A stretch of 64,000 bases of DNA from Procambarus clarkii (GCF_040958095.1 NC_091214.1:5964087-6028086), one strand, 5' to 3'; counted from the first letter of the stretch, positions 47,096 to 60,050 are shown. Notes: generated by a model not told the origin, from the letters alone. Made by a program: numbers and translations.

Positions 47096-48054
47096 CAATC
47101 CCCACCTCGAAGAATCGTTTTTTACAACCAAGTACCCATTTTACTGTTGAGTTAAACAGAGGCTACAGTTAAGGATTTGCGCCCAGTAAATCCTCCCCGG
47201 CCAGGAGGATACACACGCACACACTAAAAATAACAAAAACTCCAACAATATCTGTTTACCACAGAAGAAAAATCCTGATTCTGCCAATTCGTGAGATGTT
47301 TGCTTGACACAACCAGTCCAGCTGAGGTCGAATGTTTCCAAACGCTGTTTGTATGTTGCCAAGCCTGGATATCTAGGTTTAGCGTATGGAATTACCCCCA
47401 GAACCTGCAAATCATCTCCAGTCATTTTAGTTTCTTCCTCGCGGGGTGGGGTCTCTAAAAAAACAAAGATGCTCCATCACATATATGCATAAGACACAGG
47501 TTCTAAGTCAATTCTTTCAAAAAAAAAAAAAAAAAAAATATTTGAAAAGACTTCCTGCGTTTATACTTATTTTTGTCCTCCCTCCACATCGCCAATACTA
47601 ATTATTCACAGATAAACTAGTAAATTATATTTATACAATATACTCACGATCAGATGTTGCTATATTCTTTGGTTCGAATAGGGGTGAAAAGAAATCCAGC
47701 CCATATTCGAATGCCAGTTTGGTGATTTCCAAAGGAACGTTATTGTCCTTTTCGCCTCTTATGAAGGAACATTTTGGCGACACTTTCGCATGCCTACTAC
47801 GGGGCGTATCGCCCTCAATCCAAGCATGCACAACTTTACAACAAAAGGCGCAGGAACAATGATCCGCAACTCTCAGATAATAAAATCCCTCATTCACCAG
47901 GTCTTGGGGGTTTAGCCACTCGACAGGCCAATTTATAAAGGTGTCTAAACGCATTTGGGCACATTTAAGACTGTCCCTGGAGTAAAACGTTTTAGTACGG
48001 GAAGGTTCCATTGTGTACTGGTGCGACACTGGCGAATGGAGGCAAGATCCTAGG

Positions 48055-48062
48055 CTATATAT
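48055..48062 (-). promoter_or_regulatory. TATA box of the IAP-like gene
   Basis: Minus strand ATATATAGCC, about 50 bp before the ATG at 48011, leaving a very short 5' UTR if transcription starts about 30 bp downstream. Confidence 0.55.
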
Positions 48063-49480
<1,418 letters not shown>

Positions 49481-49487
49481 AGTTATA

Positions 49488-49505
49488 TGGGGGCCTGTCC
49501 GGGAT
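49488..49505 (+). other. Primer binding site of G3 unit 1
   Basis: TGGGGGCCTGTCCGGGAT, 7 nt after the LTR. It differs at two bases from the tRNA-Pro primer site used by murine leukaemia virus, so tRNA-Pro priming is likely. A second copy lies at 54759-54776. Confidence 0.75.
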
Positions 49506-50373
49506 GCTTCACTCAGGTACTGGTGCCAAGTGGTAATTTATGGTAAGCGTATTTAACTTTGTTAACGTAGCTTTACTATTTTTCATTCAATTTCATTTTT
49601 TATAAGGTGCGGTGTATTGTGCATTACGAGAGTAACATATAGTGAAGGTGAGACAACTTTGGATTACGTGGTGACTGTAGGCCTCAGTCATACTCTTAAT
49701 TGGTCATCTCTCCCTCCATGTTATTACTCGTATTTACCATCTATGTCCCTTGAATATTTCTCATTCTGACAGATCATCATATTGGTACCCTGGTACTGTG
49801 GTCTGCCCCGGGTCAAGAGTACCCAATCTTCTGCAATCTGACTGTAGGAGGACAAAGAGGGCCATAGTTCCTCTAGCTCGAACTTTAGTTGCTGAATTGG
49901 GACCTCAGCAGCAGTTCTCGTCACCAGTTGACACCTCGCACCCCTACACGTCAGTCAGAGATGATGATACATACAACGGTAGGGAATTAGCTTATTTTTT
50001 CAGAGCACAAAAGTTCGCTAATTCTGTAAGTATCATATTAAATTCAGTAGGAAAAACTTGCTTTATGTCCTATAGAGACTTGGCAAGGTATGCCTACATC
50101 CTTGGACTACCAATTTTACTTTTGAAGCATTTAACTGTTTCATTTGTTTTCGAAACTTTGTTTCATTTGTTAGTAGGATTTTCTTGCCCTTATTCTCTTA
50201 CATGAGTACCGGGTACAAGATTTCCTGCGCCCTTGATTTAATTTAATCATTTAATATCTTTCACTTAACGTTAATTGTTAAAGATCACACAGGATAGGTA
50301 CCAGTTGCCACGTTGTCCTGTTTCTGACATTTCATTATTGAACATTCGTGTACCTTTATTTGCTAATTTCACC
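49506..50373 (+). other. 5' leader of G3 unit 1
   Basis: 868 bp between PBS and gag ATG. The open stretch 49750-50205 has no recognisable domain and the homologous leader of G1 does not keep it. Same sequence at 54777-55644. Confidence 0.6.
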
Positions 50374-53300
50374 ATGTTTCGTCTCCAAACTTTCCGTGCA
50401 AATCCAGCAGGTGAAATAGGGACTTTAAGTCGTGCCAAGAGGACTGAACTACAAACTCTTGCACATGAGTATCAACTAGAAGTTCCCTACCAAGCCAACA
50501 AAAATGACCTACACAACCTGTTGCTGGATTACTATTTAGAGCAAGGTAAGATAGACTCTGAAACTCATGAAACTTACTATATTGCAGATAAAACTGACTT
50601 GGCAACGATGAAACTTAAACTAGAGCTGGCTAAGATTGAACGTGAGCAGCAAAAGGAAGCCCGCGAACAGCAAAGGGAAGCCCTCGAACAACAAGAACGA
50701 GCAGCTGCCATACGAAGGGAAGAACAAGAACGTGAGATTGCCTTACTCCAGGAGCGGGAACGCATACGGCTTGAAACCAAACAACGCGAGTTGGAAATGC
50801 AACGTGAACATGACAAGCAACAAGCGACTCTGGCTCTTGAGTGTCGTCAACGGGAATACACGTTGGAAACTTCACACCTCGCTCAACGCCAGCAAGCTAC
50901 TGCCAATCTTCCCGTCAGTTTTAATATATCACATGCAAGTAAGTTAATGCCATCCTTTGTAGAAGCAGAAGTTGATGTGTTCTTTACCACCTTTGAAACC
51001 CTTGCTAATCAACTCAGTTGGCCTGTCGACCAATGGGCCACACTTCTCAGAGTCCATCTTACAGGTAGAGCTGCAGTCACACTCAGTACTTTGGCGTCTG
51101 AGAATGACTACTACACTCTGAAACAAGCAGTGTTGGACGCCTACCTCCTCTCTACTGAAAGTTATAGAAGGAAATTCCGTGACCACCTGAAGGCAAGTAC
51201 CACTACCTTCCTAGAGTTTGCTAACACGAAACGGAGGTATTTCATGAAATGGCTGGAAGCAGCACATGTCTCTACTTTTACAGAACTCGTCAACCTGATG
51301 CTTGTTGAAGAATTCTTGAGACGTGTGCCGCCTCCTGTCCGCCTCTACTTAGCAGATAAAGAAGAAACCGACTACCTGAAGTGTGCTAAGTCGGCTGACA
51401 CTTACAGCCTCATCCACCGGCTGACACCTGAACCATCCTCCAGTAAGAAGTCGTGGTACAGTTACGAGAAGGTGAGCCCCGATCAAGCTGGTTCACAACT
51501 GTACTGCAAGTATTGTAGACTCTATGGACATACCATAGACAAGTGTGGTAAGTCTCAATACAAGGGAACCACTGACCAACAACGACCCAAACCAACTCCT
51601 CCTAAGTCCGGTAAGCCTGTGATGAATGTTGGTGTTGATGTTAATGATCTTTCTCTTTTCAGTAACCACCTGTATACTGGAACTGTCTCTGCCAACGGTT
51701 CAAATCCGGAGGGACGTTTCAAATTGAAGATCTTGAGGGACACAGCGGCTCTACAATCGATCATCTTGAAGTCGGCTGTGCCCAACATAGTCTACACCGG
51801 GGAAACAGTCTTCATCACTGACCTCACTGCTACCACTCCATACCCTCTCGCCAGAGTCCACCTGGATTGTCCCTACGTGAACGGGGAAGTCCAAGTCGCC
51901 GTTAGGGAAAAGCCTTTTCCCATGCCTGGAGTGCAACTTCTCCTAGGCAACGACTTGGCAGAAGACCTGCAACCGACCAACCTGATCGTCATGGACAAAC
52001 CCCAGGTGTGTAACTCTGTGCCAAGTAACCCTATTCTTGAGTATGTTCCAGCAGAGGTTCAAGAGAGTGATGAAGTTTCTCCTCCGGTTCTCGTGACCAC
52101 CCGTGCACAAGCCGCACGTCCACAGCCAGCTGACTCTACTGCTACCGCTGTCCCTCAAGACCCTCAGAAACTACCCCCGCATCTGACCAAGTTGGAGTTC
52201 CGTAAGTTGCAGAGGGAAGATCTTACTTTAACACCATTGTTTTTCCAGGCTGAGACTCAACCCGACAGTATTCCTGGGTTCTTCCTAGAGAACGACTTGC
52301 TCTACCGCAGATATAGACCCAGTAAACTGAAGGAGGAGGACGATTGGGCCAACACCGAACAACTTGTGATTCCCACCAGCCTGCGGCCCACTATTCTACA
52401 CCTGGCCCACGGAGCATTCTCCCACTACGGCTTCAACAAGACTTACCATGGGATTCGTCAAGACTACTACTGGCCAGGTATGGTAAACAACGTCAAACAG
52501 TACGTAAAACAGTGTCATACATGTCAGATGGCAGGCAAACCGAACGTCTCCATTCCCAGAGCACCACTGATTCCCATACAGGTGCCTGCGGAACCTTTCC
52601 ACAGACTCATAATAGACTGTGTTGGTCCTTTACCTCGGACCAGTTCAGGTAACGCCTACATCCTAACCATCCTGTGTCCTACCACCAGATTTTCCATAGC
52701 AGTTCCAGTGAAGAACATCACGGCTGCTACGGTTATAAAACATCTATTGAAGATCTTCACTCAATACGGATTTCCCAGGGAGATTCAAAGTGACTGTGGC
52801 ACCAACTTCACCAGTGATCTCTTCAAAAGGACACTGGAGGAGTTCAACATCAAACAGGTATTGTCCAGCCCCTATCATCCTGCTTCACAGGGTTCTCTTG
52901 AACGTAGTCATCAGACCATCAAAGCACTCTTGAAAAAGTTTTGTAGTGAAACCTCAAAGGATTGGGATAAGCAGATTGACCTAATAATGTGTATTTTCAG
53001 AAGTCTCCCCAATGAGTCCCTAGGAGTATCTCCTTATGAGATGCTCTACGGCCGTAAGTGCCGTACTCCCCTTAAGGCTTTCAAAGACTCTCTCAGAGAT
53101 GCCACCTTCAGTGAGCATCAGAATGTGCCCCAGTTTCTTCAAAACCTTCAACACATTCTAGAGAGAGTCCACCGCTTTGCCCATGATAATCTATTGAAAG
53201 CCCAGGTGAGAATGAAGACTCATTACGACCAGACCAGCAAAGTAAGAAAATTCAAGCCGGGAGACTTCGTCCTTGCCTATTTCCCTATCCCAGGTTCACC

Positions 53301-54255
53301 TTTACAAAACAGATTTTCAGGACCCTACTGCGTCAAAGAGTGCAGAAGCAACAACACATACGTCATAGAGACTCCAGATAGGCGGCGGAAGACCCAGCTG
53401 TGCCACGTCAACCTCCTGAAGCAATATAATGGTACTCCTCCCACTGTCTTGATTAATTGTTCTACCTTCACAGAACCCTACATCCACAGTGAGACCATCC
53501 CGGCTTCTTCTCCCGAAAGCACTGACAAGGAGTCGGCGCTTTCTAATTCCAAAATCCTTAATGATCTTCCCAAATGCTTTCAGGATAATACTCGTGCTCC
53601 TATGCCCTCTTCTAATTCCACTCTCACCTCGTCAGATAAGCCCTACATCCTCCATGTCGACGCCAATGGTACCGACGATGGTGGTGTCGTGATGCAGCAA
53701 CGAGGCGAGAAGAATACACCTGTCAGCGACTACTGCTACAAGGAACGATGGAACAATTGGCAAGGAGCTACTCTTCCTCATCCTGAAGCTTCAGCACTTC
53801 ACTCCACACCTGAAAAGTGCTCGGTCCACCATCAATACGGACCACACCACCCTACACCTCCTGCAGCACGCCCACTTCTCATCTCAACGTCTTCTACTAT
53901 GGGCTTGCTAACTGCAGAAATTCAACCTGGAGACACGCTATACCAAGAGTCTGACAACATCTTAGCCCATGCCCTCTCCAGAGTTTATGAAGTAGAAGCA
54001 ACTCCATCCATTACTCCACCACATAACGACGTACTTCTTCCAGAACCGCAGGCTTCGGGGGAGAGTTGTGACGATAATCTCCTTCAAGAGATTGAGCCTG
54101 CTCTTCCCTCCATAATTACGTCTTCACAATTATATAAAAAGACTATGGAAGAAATGTCCAACAACGACAACAACACCAGCAAGGCTTGCCAGGGTGAGCA
54201 GAAACGTATGCAGCCAGCCACCTGTTCGAACTCCAACCACCAAACTACCCGTTGA
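50374..54255 (+). CDS. gag-protease-integrase polyprotein of G3 unit 1, RT deleted in frame
   Basis: Start chosen at the ATG of MFRLQTF, homologous to the G1 start. Order: N-terminal gag, E/Q/R-rich coiled coil (about 50620-50900), gag core, zinc knuckle CKYCRLYGHTIDKC (about 51504-51548), retropepsin-like LRDTAAL (about 51735) and LLLGNDLA (about 51940), integrase H2C2 (about 52375-52540), DDE core (IIDCVG, QSDCGTN, GSLERSH), GPY/F (about 53310-53420). Then comes a short remnant of RNase H (ILHVDANGT, NILAHALSRVYEVE). The whole RT is missing between about 53600 and 53640, yet no stop occurs. The ORF runs 190 nt into the next LTR. It needs RT in trans to move. Confidence 0.92.
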   Translation: MFRLQTFRANPAGEIGTLSRAKRTELQTLAHEYQLEVPYQANKNDLHNLLLDYYLEQGKIDSETHETYYIADKTDLATMKLKLELAKIEREQQKEAREQQREALEQQERAAAIRREEQEREIALLQERERIRLETKQRELEMQREHDKQQATLALECRQREYTLETSHLAQRQQATANLPVSFNISHASKLMPSFVEAEVDVFFTTFETLANQLSWPVDQWATLLRVHLTGRAAVTLSTLASENDYYTLKQAVLDAYLLSTESYRRKFRDHLKASTTTFLEFANTKRRYFMKWLEAAHVSTFTELVNLMLVEEFLRRVPPPVRLYLADKEETDYLKCAKSADTYSLIHRLTPEPSSSKKSWYSYEKVSPDQAGSQLYCKYCRLYGHTIDKCGKSQYKGTTDQQRPKPTPPKSGKPVMNVGVDVNDLSLFSNHLYTGTVSANGSNPEGRFKLKILRDTAALQSIILKSAVPNIVYTGETVFITDLTATTPYPLARVHLDCPYVNGEVQVAVREKPFPMPGVQLLLGNDLAEDLQPTNLIVMDKPQVCNSVPSNPILEYVPAEVQESDEVSPPVLVTTRAQAARPQPADSTATAVPQDPQKLPPHLTKLEFRKLQREDLTLTPLFFQAETQPDSIPGFFLENDLLYRRYRPSKLKEEDDWANTEQLVIPTSLRPTILHLAHGAFSHYGFNKTYHGIRQDYYWPGMVNNVKQYVKQCHTCQMAGKPNVSIPRAPLIPIQVPAEPFHRLIIDCVGPLPRTSSGNAYILTILCPTTRFSIAVPVKNITAATVIKHLLKIFTQYGFPREIQSDCGTNFTSDLFKRTLEEFNIKQVLSSPYHPASQGSLERSHQTIKALLKKFCSETSKDWDKQIDLIMCIFRSLPNESLGVSPYEMLYGRKCRTPLKAFKDSLRDATFSEHQNVPQFLQNLQHILERVHRFAHDNLLKAQVRMKTHYDQTSKVRKFKPGDFVLAYFPIPGSPLQNRFSGPYCVKECRSNNTYVIETPDRRRKTQLCHVNLLKQYNGTPPTVLINCSTFTEPYIHSETIPASSPESTDKESALSNSKILNDLPKCFQDNTRAPMPSSNSTLTSSDKPYILHVDANGTDDGGVVMQQRGEKNTPVSDYCYKERWNNWQGATLPHPEASALHSTPEKCSVHHQYGPHHPTPPAARPLLISTSSTMGLLTAEIQPGDTLYQESDNILAHALSRVYEVEATPSITPPHNDVLLPEPQASGESCDDNLLQEIEPALPSIITSSQLYKKTMEEMSNNDNNTSKACQGEQKRMQPATCSNSNHQTTR
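54056..54066 (+). other. Polypurine tract of G3 unit 1
   Basis: CGGGGGAGAGT directly before LTR 2; the same at 59327-59337 before LTR 3. Confidence 0.8.
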
Positions 54256-54751
54256 TCGCTACGGCTCCGCTGATTGGTCGCCGGTCTGGCTGCACCTGCC
54301 TCGCCCCCCCCAATACTACCTGATGTCTGGGGTCGCCCCAACATCAGTCCTCAGAATGTTCAGTGCTTTCGTGGCCATCACACCTCCCAGCTAGACTCTA
54401 GCGTGTACTGAGAGAGGTGGTGGCTTTAAGCCAATATTCCAGCACCTCCCACTTAACTTTTGTATTGCACTTGTTATTTTGCCTTAACGTAACTTTTCAT
54501 TGTGTCATTTAAGTATTCTTATTATTTTGATTGATTGATTTTATTATAAGAATTTGTTTGTGCATTATTTTCATGTTTTGATTTATTTAACGTCATTAAA
54601 ATTTCATTGTTAAAGTTTTACTTGTGTTTTGTGTGTCTTCTCCTTACCTTACCACAGACGAAGTTCCAGTTTTTCTATTTTTTTTTATAACTATGTGACG
54701 AGGCCATACCCCTAGCCTTAAACAGCCGAACACCAACGCGTTACCGTCACA
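54067..54751 (+). repeat. G3 LTR 2 (shared)
   Basis: Serves as 3' LTR of unit 1 and 5' LTR of unit 2; identical to LTR 1 as far as I can see. Confidence 0.93.
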
Positions 54752-55644
54752 AGTTATATGGGGGCCTGTCCGGGATGCTTCACTCAGGTACTGGTGCCAA
54801 GTGGTAATTTATGGTAAGCGTATTTAACTTTGTTAACGTAGCTTTACTATTTTTCATTCAATTTCATTTTTTATAAGGTGCGGTGTATTGTGCATTACGA
54901 GAGTAACATATAGTGAAGGTGAGACAACTTTGGATTACGTGGTGACTGTAGGCCTCAGTCATACTCTTAATTGGTCATCTCTCCCTCCATGTTATTACTC
55001 GTATTTACCATCTATGTCCCTTGAATATTTCTCATTCTGACAGATCATCATATTGGTACCCTGGTACTGTGGTCTGCCCCGGGTCAAGAGTACCCAATCT
55101 TCTGCAATCTGACTGTAGGAGGACAAAGAGGGCCATAGTTCCTCTAGCTCGAACTTTAGTTGCTGAATTGGGACCTCAGCAGCAGTTCTCGTCACCAGTT
55201 GACACCTCGCACCCCTACACGTCAGTCAGAGATGATGATACATACAACGGTAGGGAATTAGCTTATTTTTTCAGAGCACAAAAGTTCGCTAATTCTGTAA
55301 GTATCATATTAAATTCAGTAGGAAAAACTTGCTTTATGTCCTATAGAGACTTGGCAAGGTATGCCTACATCCTTGGACTACCAATTTTACTTTTGAAGCA
55401 TTTAACTGTTTCATTTGTTTTCGAAACTTTGTTTCATTTGTTAGTAGGATTTTCTTGCCCTTATTCTCTTACATGAGTACCGGGTACAAGATTTCCTGCG
55501 CCCTTGATTTAATTTAATCATTTAATATCTTTCACTTAACGTTAATTGTTAAAGATCACACAGGATAGGTACCAGTTGCCACGTTGTCCTGTTTCTGACA
55601 TTTCATTATTGAACATTCGTGTACCTTTATTTGCTAATTTCACC

Positions 55645-58600
55645 ATGTTTCGTCTCCAAACTTTCCGTGCAAATCCAGCAGGTGAAATAGGGACTTTAAG
55701 TCGTGCCAAGAGGACTGAACTACAAACTCTTGCACATGAGTATCAACTAGAAGTTCCCTACCAAGCCAACAAAAATGACCTACACAACCTGTTGCTGGAT
55801 TACTATTTAGAGCAAGGTAAGATAGACTCTGAAACTCATGAAACTTACTATATTGCAGATAAAACTGACTTGGCAACGATGAAACTTAAACTAGAGCTGG
55901 CTAAGATTGAACGTGAGCAGCAAAAGGAAGCCCGCGAACAGCAAAGGGAAGCCCTCGAACAACAAGAACGAGCAGCTGCCATACGAAGGGAAGAACAAGA
56001 ACGTGAGATTGCCTTACTCCAGGAGCGGGAACGCATACGGCTTGAAACCAAACAACGCGAGTTGGAAATGCAACGTGAACATGACAAGCAACAAGCGACT
56101 CTGGCTCTTGAGTGTCGTCAACGGGAATACACGTTGGAAACTTCACACCTCGCTCAACGCCAGCAAGCTACTGCCAATCTTCCCGTCAGTTTTAATATAT
56201 CACATGCAAGTAAGTTAATGCCATCCTTTGTAGAAGCAGAAGTTGATGTGTTCTTTACCACCTTTGAAACCCTTGCTAATCAACTCAGTTGGCCTGTCGA
56301 CCAATGGGCCACACTTCTCAGAGTCCATCTTACAGGTAGAGCTGCAGTCACACTCAGTACTTTGGCGTCTGAGAATGACTACTACACTCTGAAACAAGCA
56401 GTGTTGGACGCCTACCTCCTCTCTACTGAAAGTTATAGAAGGAAATTCCGTGACCACCTGAAGGCAAGTACCACTACCTTCCTAGAGTTTGCTAACACGA
56501 AACGGAGGTATTTCATGAAATGGCTGGAAGCAGCACATGTCTCTACTTTTACAGAACTCGTCAACCTGATGCTTGTTGAAGAATTCTTGAGACGTGTGCC
56601 GCCTCCTGTCCGCCTCTACTTAGCAGATAAAGAAGAAACCGACTACCTGAAGTGTGCTAAGTCGGCTGACACTTACAGCCTCATCCACCGGCTGACACCT
56701 GAACCATCCTCCAGTAAGAAGTCGTGGTACAGTTACGAGAAGGTGAGCCCCGATCAAGCTGGTTCACAACTGTACTGCAAGTATTGTAGACTCTATGGAC
56801 ATACCATAGACAAGTGTGGTAAGTCTCAATACAAGGGAACCACTGACCAACAACGACCCAAACCAACTCCTCCTAAGTCCGGTAAGCCTGTGATGAATGT
56901 TGGTGTTGATGTTAATGATCTTTCTCTTTTCAGTAACCACCTGTATACTGGAACTGTCTCTGCCAACGGTTCAAATCCGGAGGGACGTTTCAAATTGAAG
57001 ATCTTGAGGGACACAGCGGCTCTACAATCGATCATCTTGAAGTCGGCTGTGCCCAACATAGTCTACACCGGGGAAACAGTCTTCATCACTGACCTCACTG
57101 CTACCACTCCATACCCTCTCGCCAGAGTCCACCTGGATTGTCCCTACGTGAACGGGGAAGTCCAAGTCGCCGTTAGGGAAAAGCCTTTTCCCATGCCTGG
57201 AGTGCAACTTCTCCTAGGCAACGACTTGGCAGAAGACCTGCAACCGACCAACCTGATCGTCATGGACAAACCCCAGGTGTGTAACTCTGTGCCAAGTAAC
57301 CCTATTCTTGAGTATGTTCCAGCAGAGGTTCAAGAGAGTGATGAAGTTTCTCCTCCGGTTCTCGTGACCACCCGTGCACAAGCCGCACGTCCACAGCCAG
57401 CTGACTCTACTGCTACCGCTGTCCCTCAAGACCCTCAGAAACTACCCCCGCATCTGACCAAGTTGGAGTTCCGTAAGTTGCAGAGGGAAGATCTTACTTT
57501 AACACCATTGTTTTTCCAGGCTGAGACTCAACCCGACAGTATTCCTGGGTTCTTCCTAGAGAACGACTTGCTCTACCGCAGATATAGACCCAGTAAACTG
57601 AAGGAGGAGGACGATTGGGCCAACACCGAACAACTTGTGATTCCCACCAGCCTGCGGCCCACTATTCTACACCTGGCCCACGGAGCATTCTCCCACTACG
57701 GCTTCAACAAGACTTACCATGGGATTCGTCAAGACTACTACTGGCCAGGTATGGTAAACAACGTCAAACAGTACGTAAAACAGTGTCATACATGTCAGAT
57801 GGCAGGCAAACCGAACGTCTCCATTCCCAGAGCACCACTGATTCCCATACAGGTGCCTGCGGAACCTTTCCACAGACTCATAATAGACTGTGTTGGTCCT
57901 TTACCTCGGACCAGTTCAGGTAACGCCTACATCCTAACCATCCTGTGTCCTACCACCAGATTTTCCATAGCAGTTCCAGTGAAGAACATCACGGCTGCTA
58001 CGGTTATAAAACATCTATTGAAGATCTTCACTCAATACGGATTTCCCAGGGAGATTCAAAGTGACTGTGGCACCAACTTCACCAGTGATCTCTTCAAAAG
58101 GACACTGGAGGAGTTCAACATCAAACAGGTATTGTCCAGCCCCTATCATCCTGCTTCACAGGGTTCTCTTGAACGTAGTCATCAGACCATCAAAGCACTC
58201 TTGAAAAAGTTTTGTAGTGAAACCTCAAAGGATTGGGATAAGCAGATTGACCTAATAATGTGTATTTTCAGAAGTCTCCCCAATGAGTCCCTAGGAGTAT
58301 CTCCTTATGAGATGCTCTACGGCCGTAAGTGCCGTACTCCCCTTAAGGCTTTCAAAGACTCTCTCAGAGATGCCACCTTCAGTGAGCATCAGAATGTGCC
58401 CCAGTTTCTTCAAAACCTTCAACACATTCTAGAGAGAGTCCACCGCTTTGCCCATGATAATCTATTGAAAGCCCAGGTGAGAATGAAGACTCATTACGAC
58501 CAGACCAGCAAAGTAAGAAAATTCAAGCCGGGAGACTTCGTCCTTGCCTATTTCCCTATCCCAGGTTCACCTTTACAAAACAGATTTTCAGGACCCTACT

Positions 58601-59526
58601 GCGTCAAAGAGTGCAGAAGCAACAACACATACGTCATAGAGACTCCAGATAGGCGGCGGAAGACCCAGCTGTGCCACGTCAACCTCCTGAAGCAATATAA
58701 TGGTACTCCTCCCACTGTCTTGATTAATTGTTCTACCTTCACAGAACCCTACATCCACAGTGAGACCATCCCGGCTTCTTCTCCCGAAAGCACTGACAAG
58801 GAGTCGGCGCTTTCTAATTCCAAAATCCTTAATGATCTTCCCAAATGCTTTCAGGATAATACTCGTGCTCCTATGCCCTCTTCTAATTCCACTCTCACCT
58901 CGTCAGATAAGCCCTACATCCTCCATGTCGACGCCAATGGTACCGACGATGGTGGTGTCGTGATGCAGCAACGAGGCGAGAAGAATACACCTGTCAGCGA
59001 CTACTGCTACAAGGAACGATGGAACAATTGGCAAGGAGCTACTCTTCCTCATCCTGAAGCTTCAGCACTTCACTCCACACCTGAAAAGTGCTCGGTCCAC
59101 CATCAATACGGACCACACCACCCTACACCTCCTGCAGCACGCCCACTTCTCATCTCAACGTCTTCTACTATGGGCTTGCTAACTGCAGAAATTCAACCTG
59201 GAGACACGCTATACCAAGAGTCTGACAACATCTTAGCCCATGCCCTCTCCAGAGTTTATGAAGTAGAAGCAACTCCATCCATTACTCCACCACATAACGA
59301 CGTACTTCTTCCAGAACCGCAGGCTTCGGGGGAGAGTTGTGACGATAATCTCCTTCAAGAGATTGAGCCTGCTCTTCCCTCCATAATTACGTCTTCACAA
59401 TTATATAAAAAGACTATGGAAGAAATGTCCAACAACGACAACAACACCAGCAAGGCTTGCCAGGGTGAGCAGAAACGTATGCAGCCAGCCACCTGTTCGA
59501 ACTCCAACCACCAAACTACCCGTTGA
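55645..59526 (+). CDS. gag-protease-integrase polyprotein of G3 unit 2
   Basis: Exact repeat of the unit 1 ORF at +5271 bp, with the same in-frame RT loss and RNase H remnant. Identical residues throughout, so either the duplication is very recent or the assembly repeats a unit. It ends inside LTR 3. Confidence 0.92.
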   Translation: MFRLQTFRANPAGEIGTLSRAKRTELQTLAHEYQLEVPYQANKNDLHNLLLDYYLEQGKIDSETHETYYIADKTDLATMKLKLELAKIEREQQKEAREQQREALEQQERAAAIRREEQEREIALLQERERIRLETKQRELEMQREHDKQQATLALECRQREYTLETSHLAQRQQATANLPVSFNISHASKLMPSFVEAEVDVFFTTFETLANQLSWPVDQWATLLRVHLTGRAAVTLSTLASENDYYTLKQAVLDAYLLSTESYRRKFRDHLKASTTTFLEFANTKRRYFMKWLEAAHVSTFTELVNLMLVEEFLRRVPPPVRLYLADKEETDYLKCAKSADTYSLIHRLTPEPSSSKKSWYSYEKVSPDQAGSQLYCKYCRLYGHTIDKCGKSQYKGTTDQQRPKPTPPKSGKPVMNVGVDVNDLSLFSNHLYTGTVSANGSNPEGRFKLKILRDTAALQSIILKSAVPNIVYTGETVFITDLTATTPYPLARVHLDCPYVNGEVQVAVREKPFPMPGVQLLLGNDLAEDLQPTNLIVMDKPQVCNSVPSNPILEYVPAEVQESDEVSPPVLVTTRAQAARPQPADSTATAVPQDPQKLPPHLTKLEFRKLQREDLTLTPLFFQAETQPDSIPGFFLENDLLYRRYRPSKLKEEDDWANTEQLVIPTSLRPTILHLAHGAFSHYGFNKTYHGIRQDYYWPGMVNNVKQYVKQCHTCQMAGKPNVSIPRAPLIPIQVPAEPFHRLIIDCVGPLPRTSSGNAYILTILCPTTRFSIAVPVKNITAATVIKHLLKIFTQYGFPREIQSDCGTNFTSDLFKRTLEEFNIKQVLSSPYHPASQGSLERSHQTIKALLKKFCSETSKDWDKQIDLIMCIFRSLPNESLGVSPYEMLYGRKCRTPLKAFKDSLRDATFSEHQNVPQFLQNLQHILERVHRFAHDNLLKAQVRMKTHYDQTSKVRKFKPGDFVLAYFPIPGSPLQNRFSGPYCVKECRSNNTYVIETPDRRRKTQLCHVNLLKQYNGTPPTVLINCSTFTEPYIHSETIPASSPESTDKESALSNSKILNDLPKCFQDNTRAPMPSSNSTLTSSDKPYILHVDANGTDDGGVVMQQRGEKNTPVSDYCYKERWNNWQGATLPHPEASALHSTPEKCSVHHQYGPHHPTPPAARPLLISTSSTMGLLTAEIQPGDTLYQESDNILAHALSRVYEVEATPSITPPHNDVLLPEPQASGESCDDNLLQEIEPALPSIITSSQLYKKTMEEMSNNDNNTSKACQGEQKRMQPATCSNSNHQTTR

Positions 59527-60022
59527 TCGCTACGGCTCCGCTGATTGGTCGCCGGTCTGGCTGCACCTGCCTCGCCCCCCCCAATACTACCTGATGTCTG
59601 GGGTCGCCCCAACATCAGTCCTCAGAATGTTCAGTGCTTTCGTGGCCATCACACCTCCCAGCTAGACTCTAGCGTGTACTGAGAGAGGTGGTGGCTTTAA
59701 GCCAATATTCCAGCACCTCCCACTTAACTTTTGTATTGCACTTGTTATTTTGCCTTAACGTAACTTTTCATTGTGTCATTTAAGTATTCTTATTATTTTG
59801 ATTGATTGATTTTATTATAAGAATTTGTTTGTGCATTATTTTCATGTTTTGATTTATTTAACGTCATTAAAATTTCATTGTTAAAGTTTTACTTGTGTTT
59901 TGTGTGTCTTCTCCTTACCTTACCACAGACGAAGTTCCAGTTTTTCTATTTTTTTTTATAACTATGTGACGAGGCCATACCCCTAGCCTTAAACAGCCGA
60001 ACACCAACGCGTTACCGTCACA
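59338..60022 (+). repeat. G3 LTR 3
   Basis: Third LTR; ends ACCGTCACA and passes into AT repeats. Confidence 0.93.
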
Positions 60023-60050
60023 ATATATATATATATATATATTGTGACGG

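Larger units (their letters stand above)
45979..48011 (-). pseudogene. IAP-like gene: two BIR domains, UBA-like segment, RING; three exons; in-frame stop
   Basis: Exon 1 48011-47648 (ATG in MEPSRTK), exon 2 47454-47260, exon 3 46844-45979. Introns use GTGAGT/TTTTTTTAG and GTAAAC/TTTACAG, and the reading frame is preserved across both (phase 1 each). BIR1 is in exon 1 (CAFC ... H-x6-C, zinc ligands kept). BIR2 spans exons 2-3 and ends WEPADDPWTLHAQWYPEC, but its first zinc cysteine is tyrosine (RYFFC). A UBA-like helix segment follows, then a complete C3HC4 RING (CKVC, CRHMVTC, CPIC). A TAA at 46324-46326 ends translation before the RING, leaving about 359 residues. IAPs block caspases and act as ubiquitin ligases through the RING. 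It may be a decaying gene or a BIR-only product. Confidence 0.8.

Noticed and set aside
49750..50205. 151-residue ORF in the G3 leader (repeated at 55021)
   Set aside because: No domain recognised, lies between PBS and gag, and is not open in G1.
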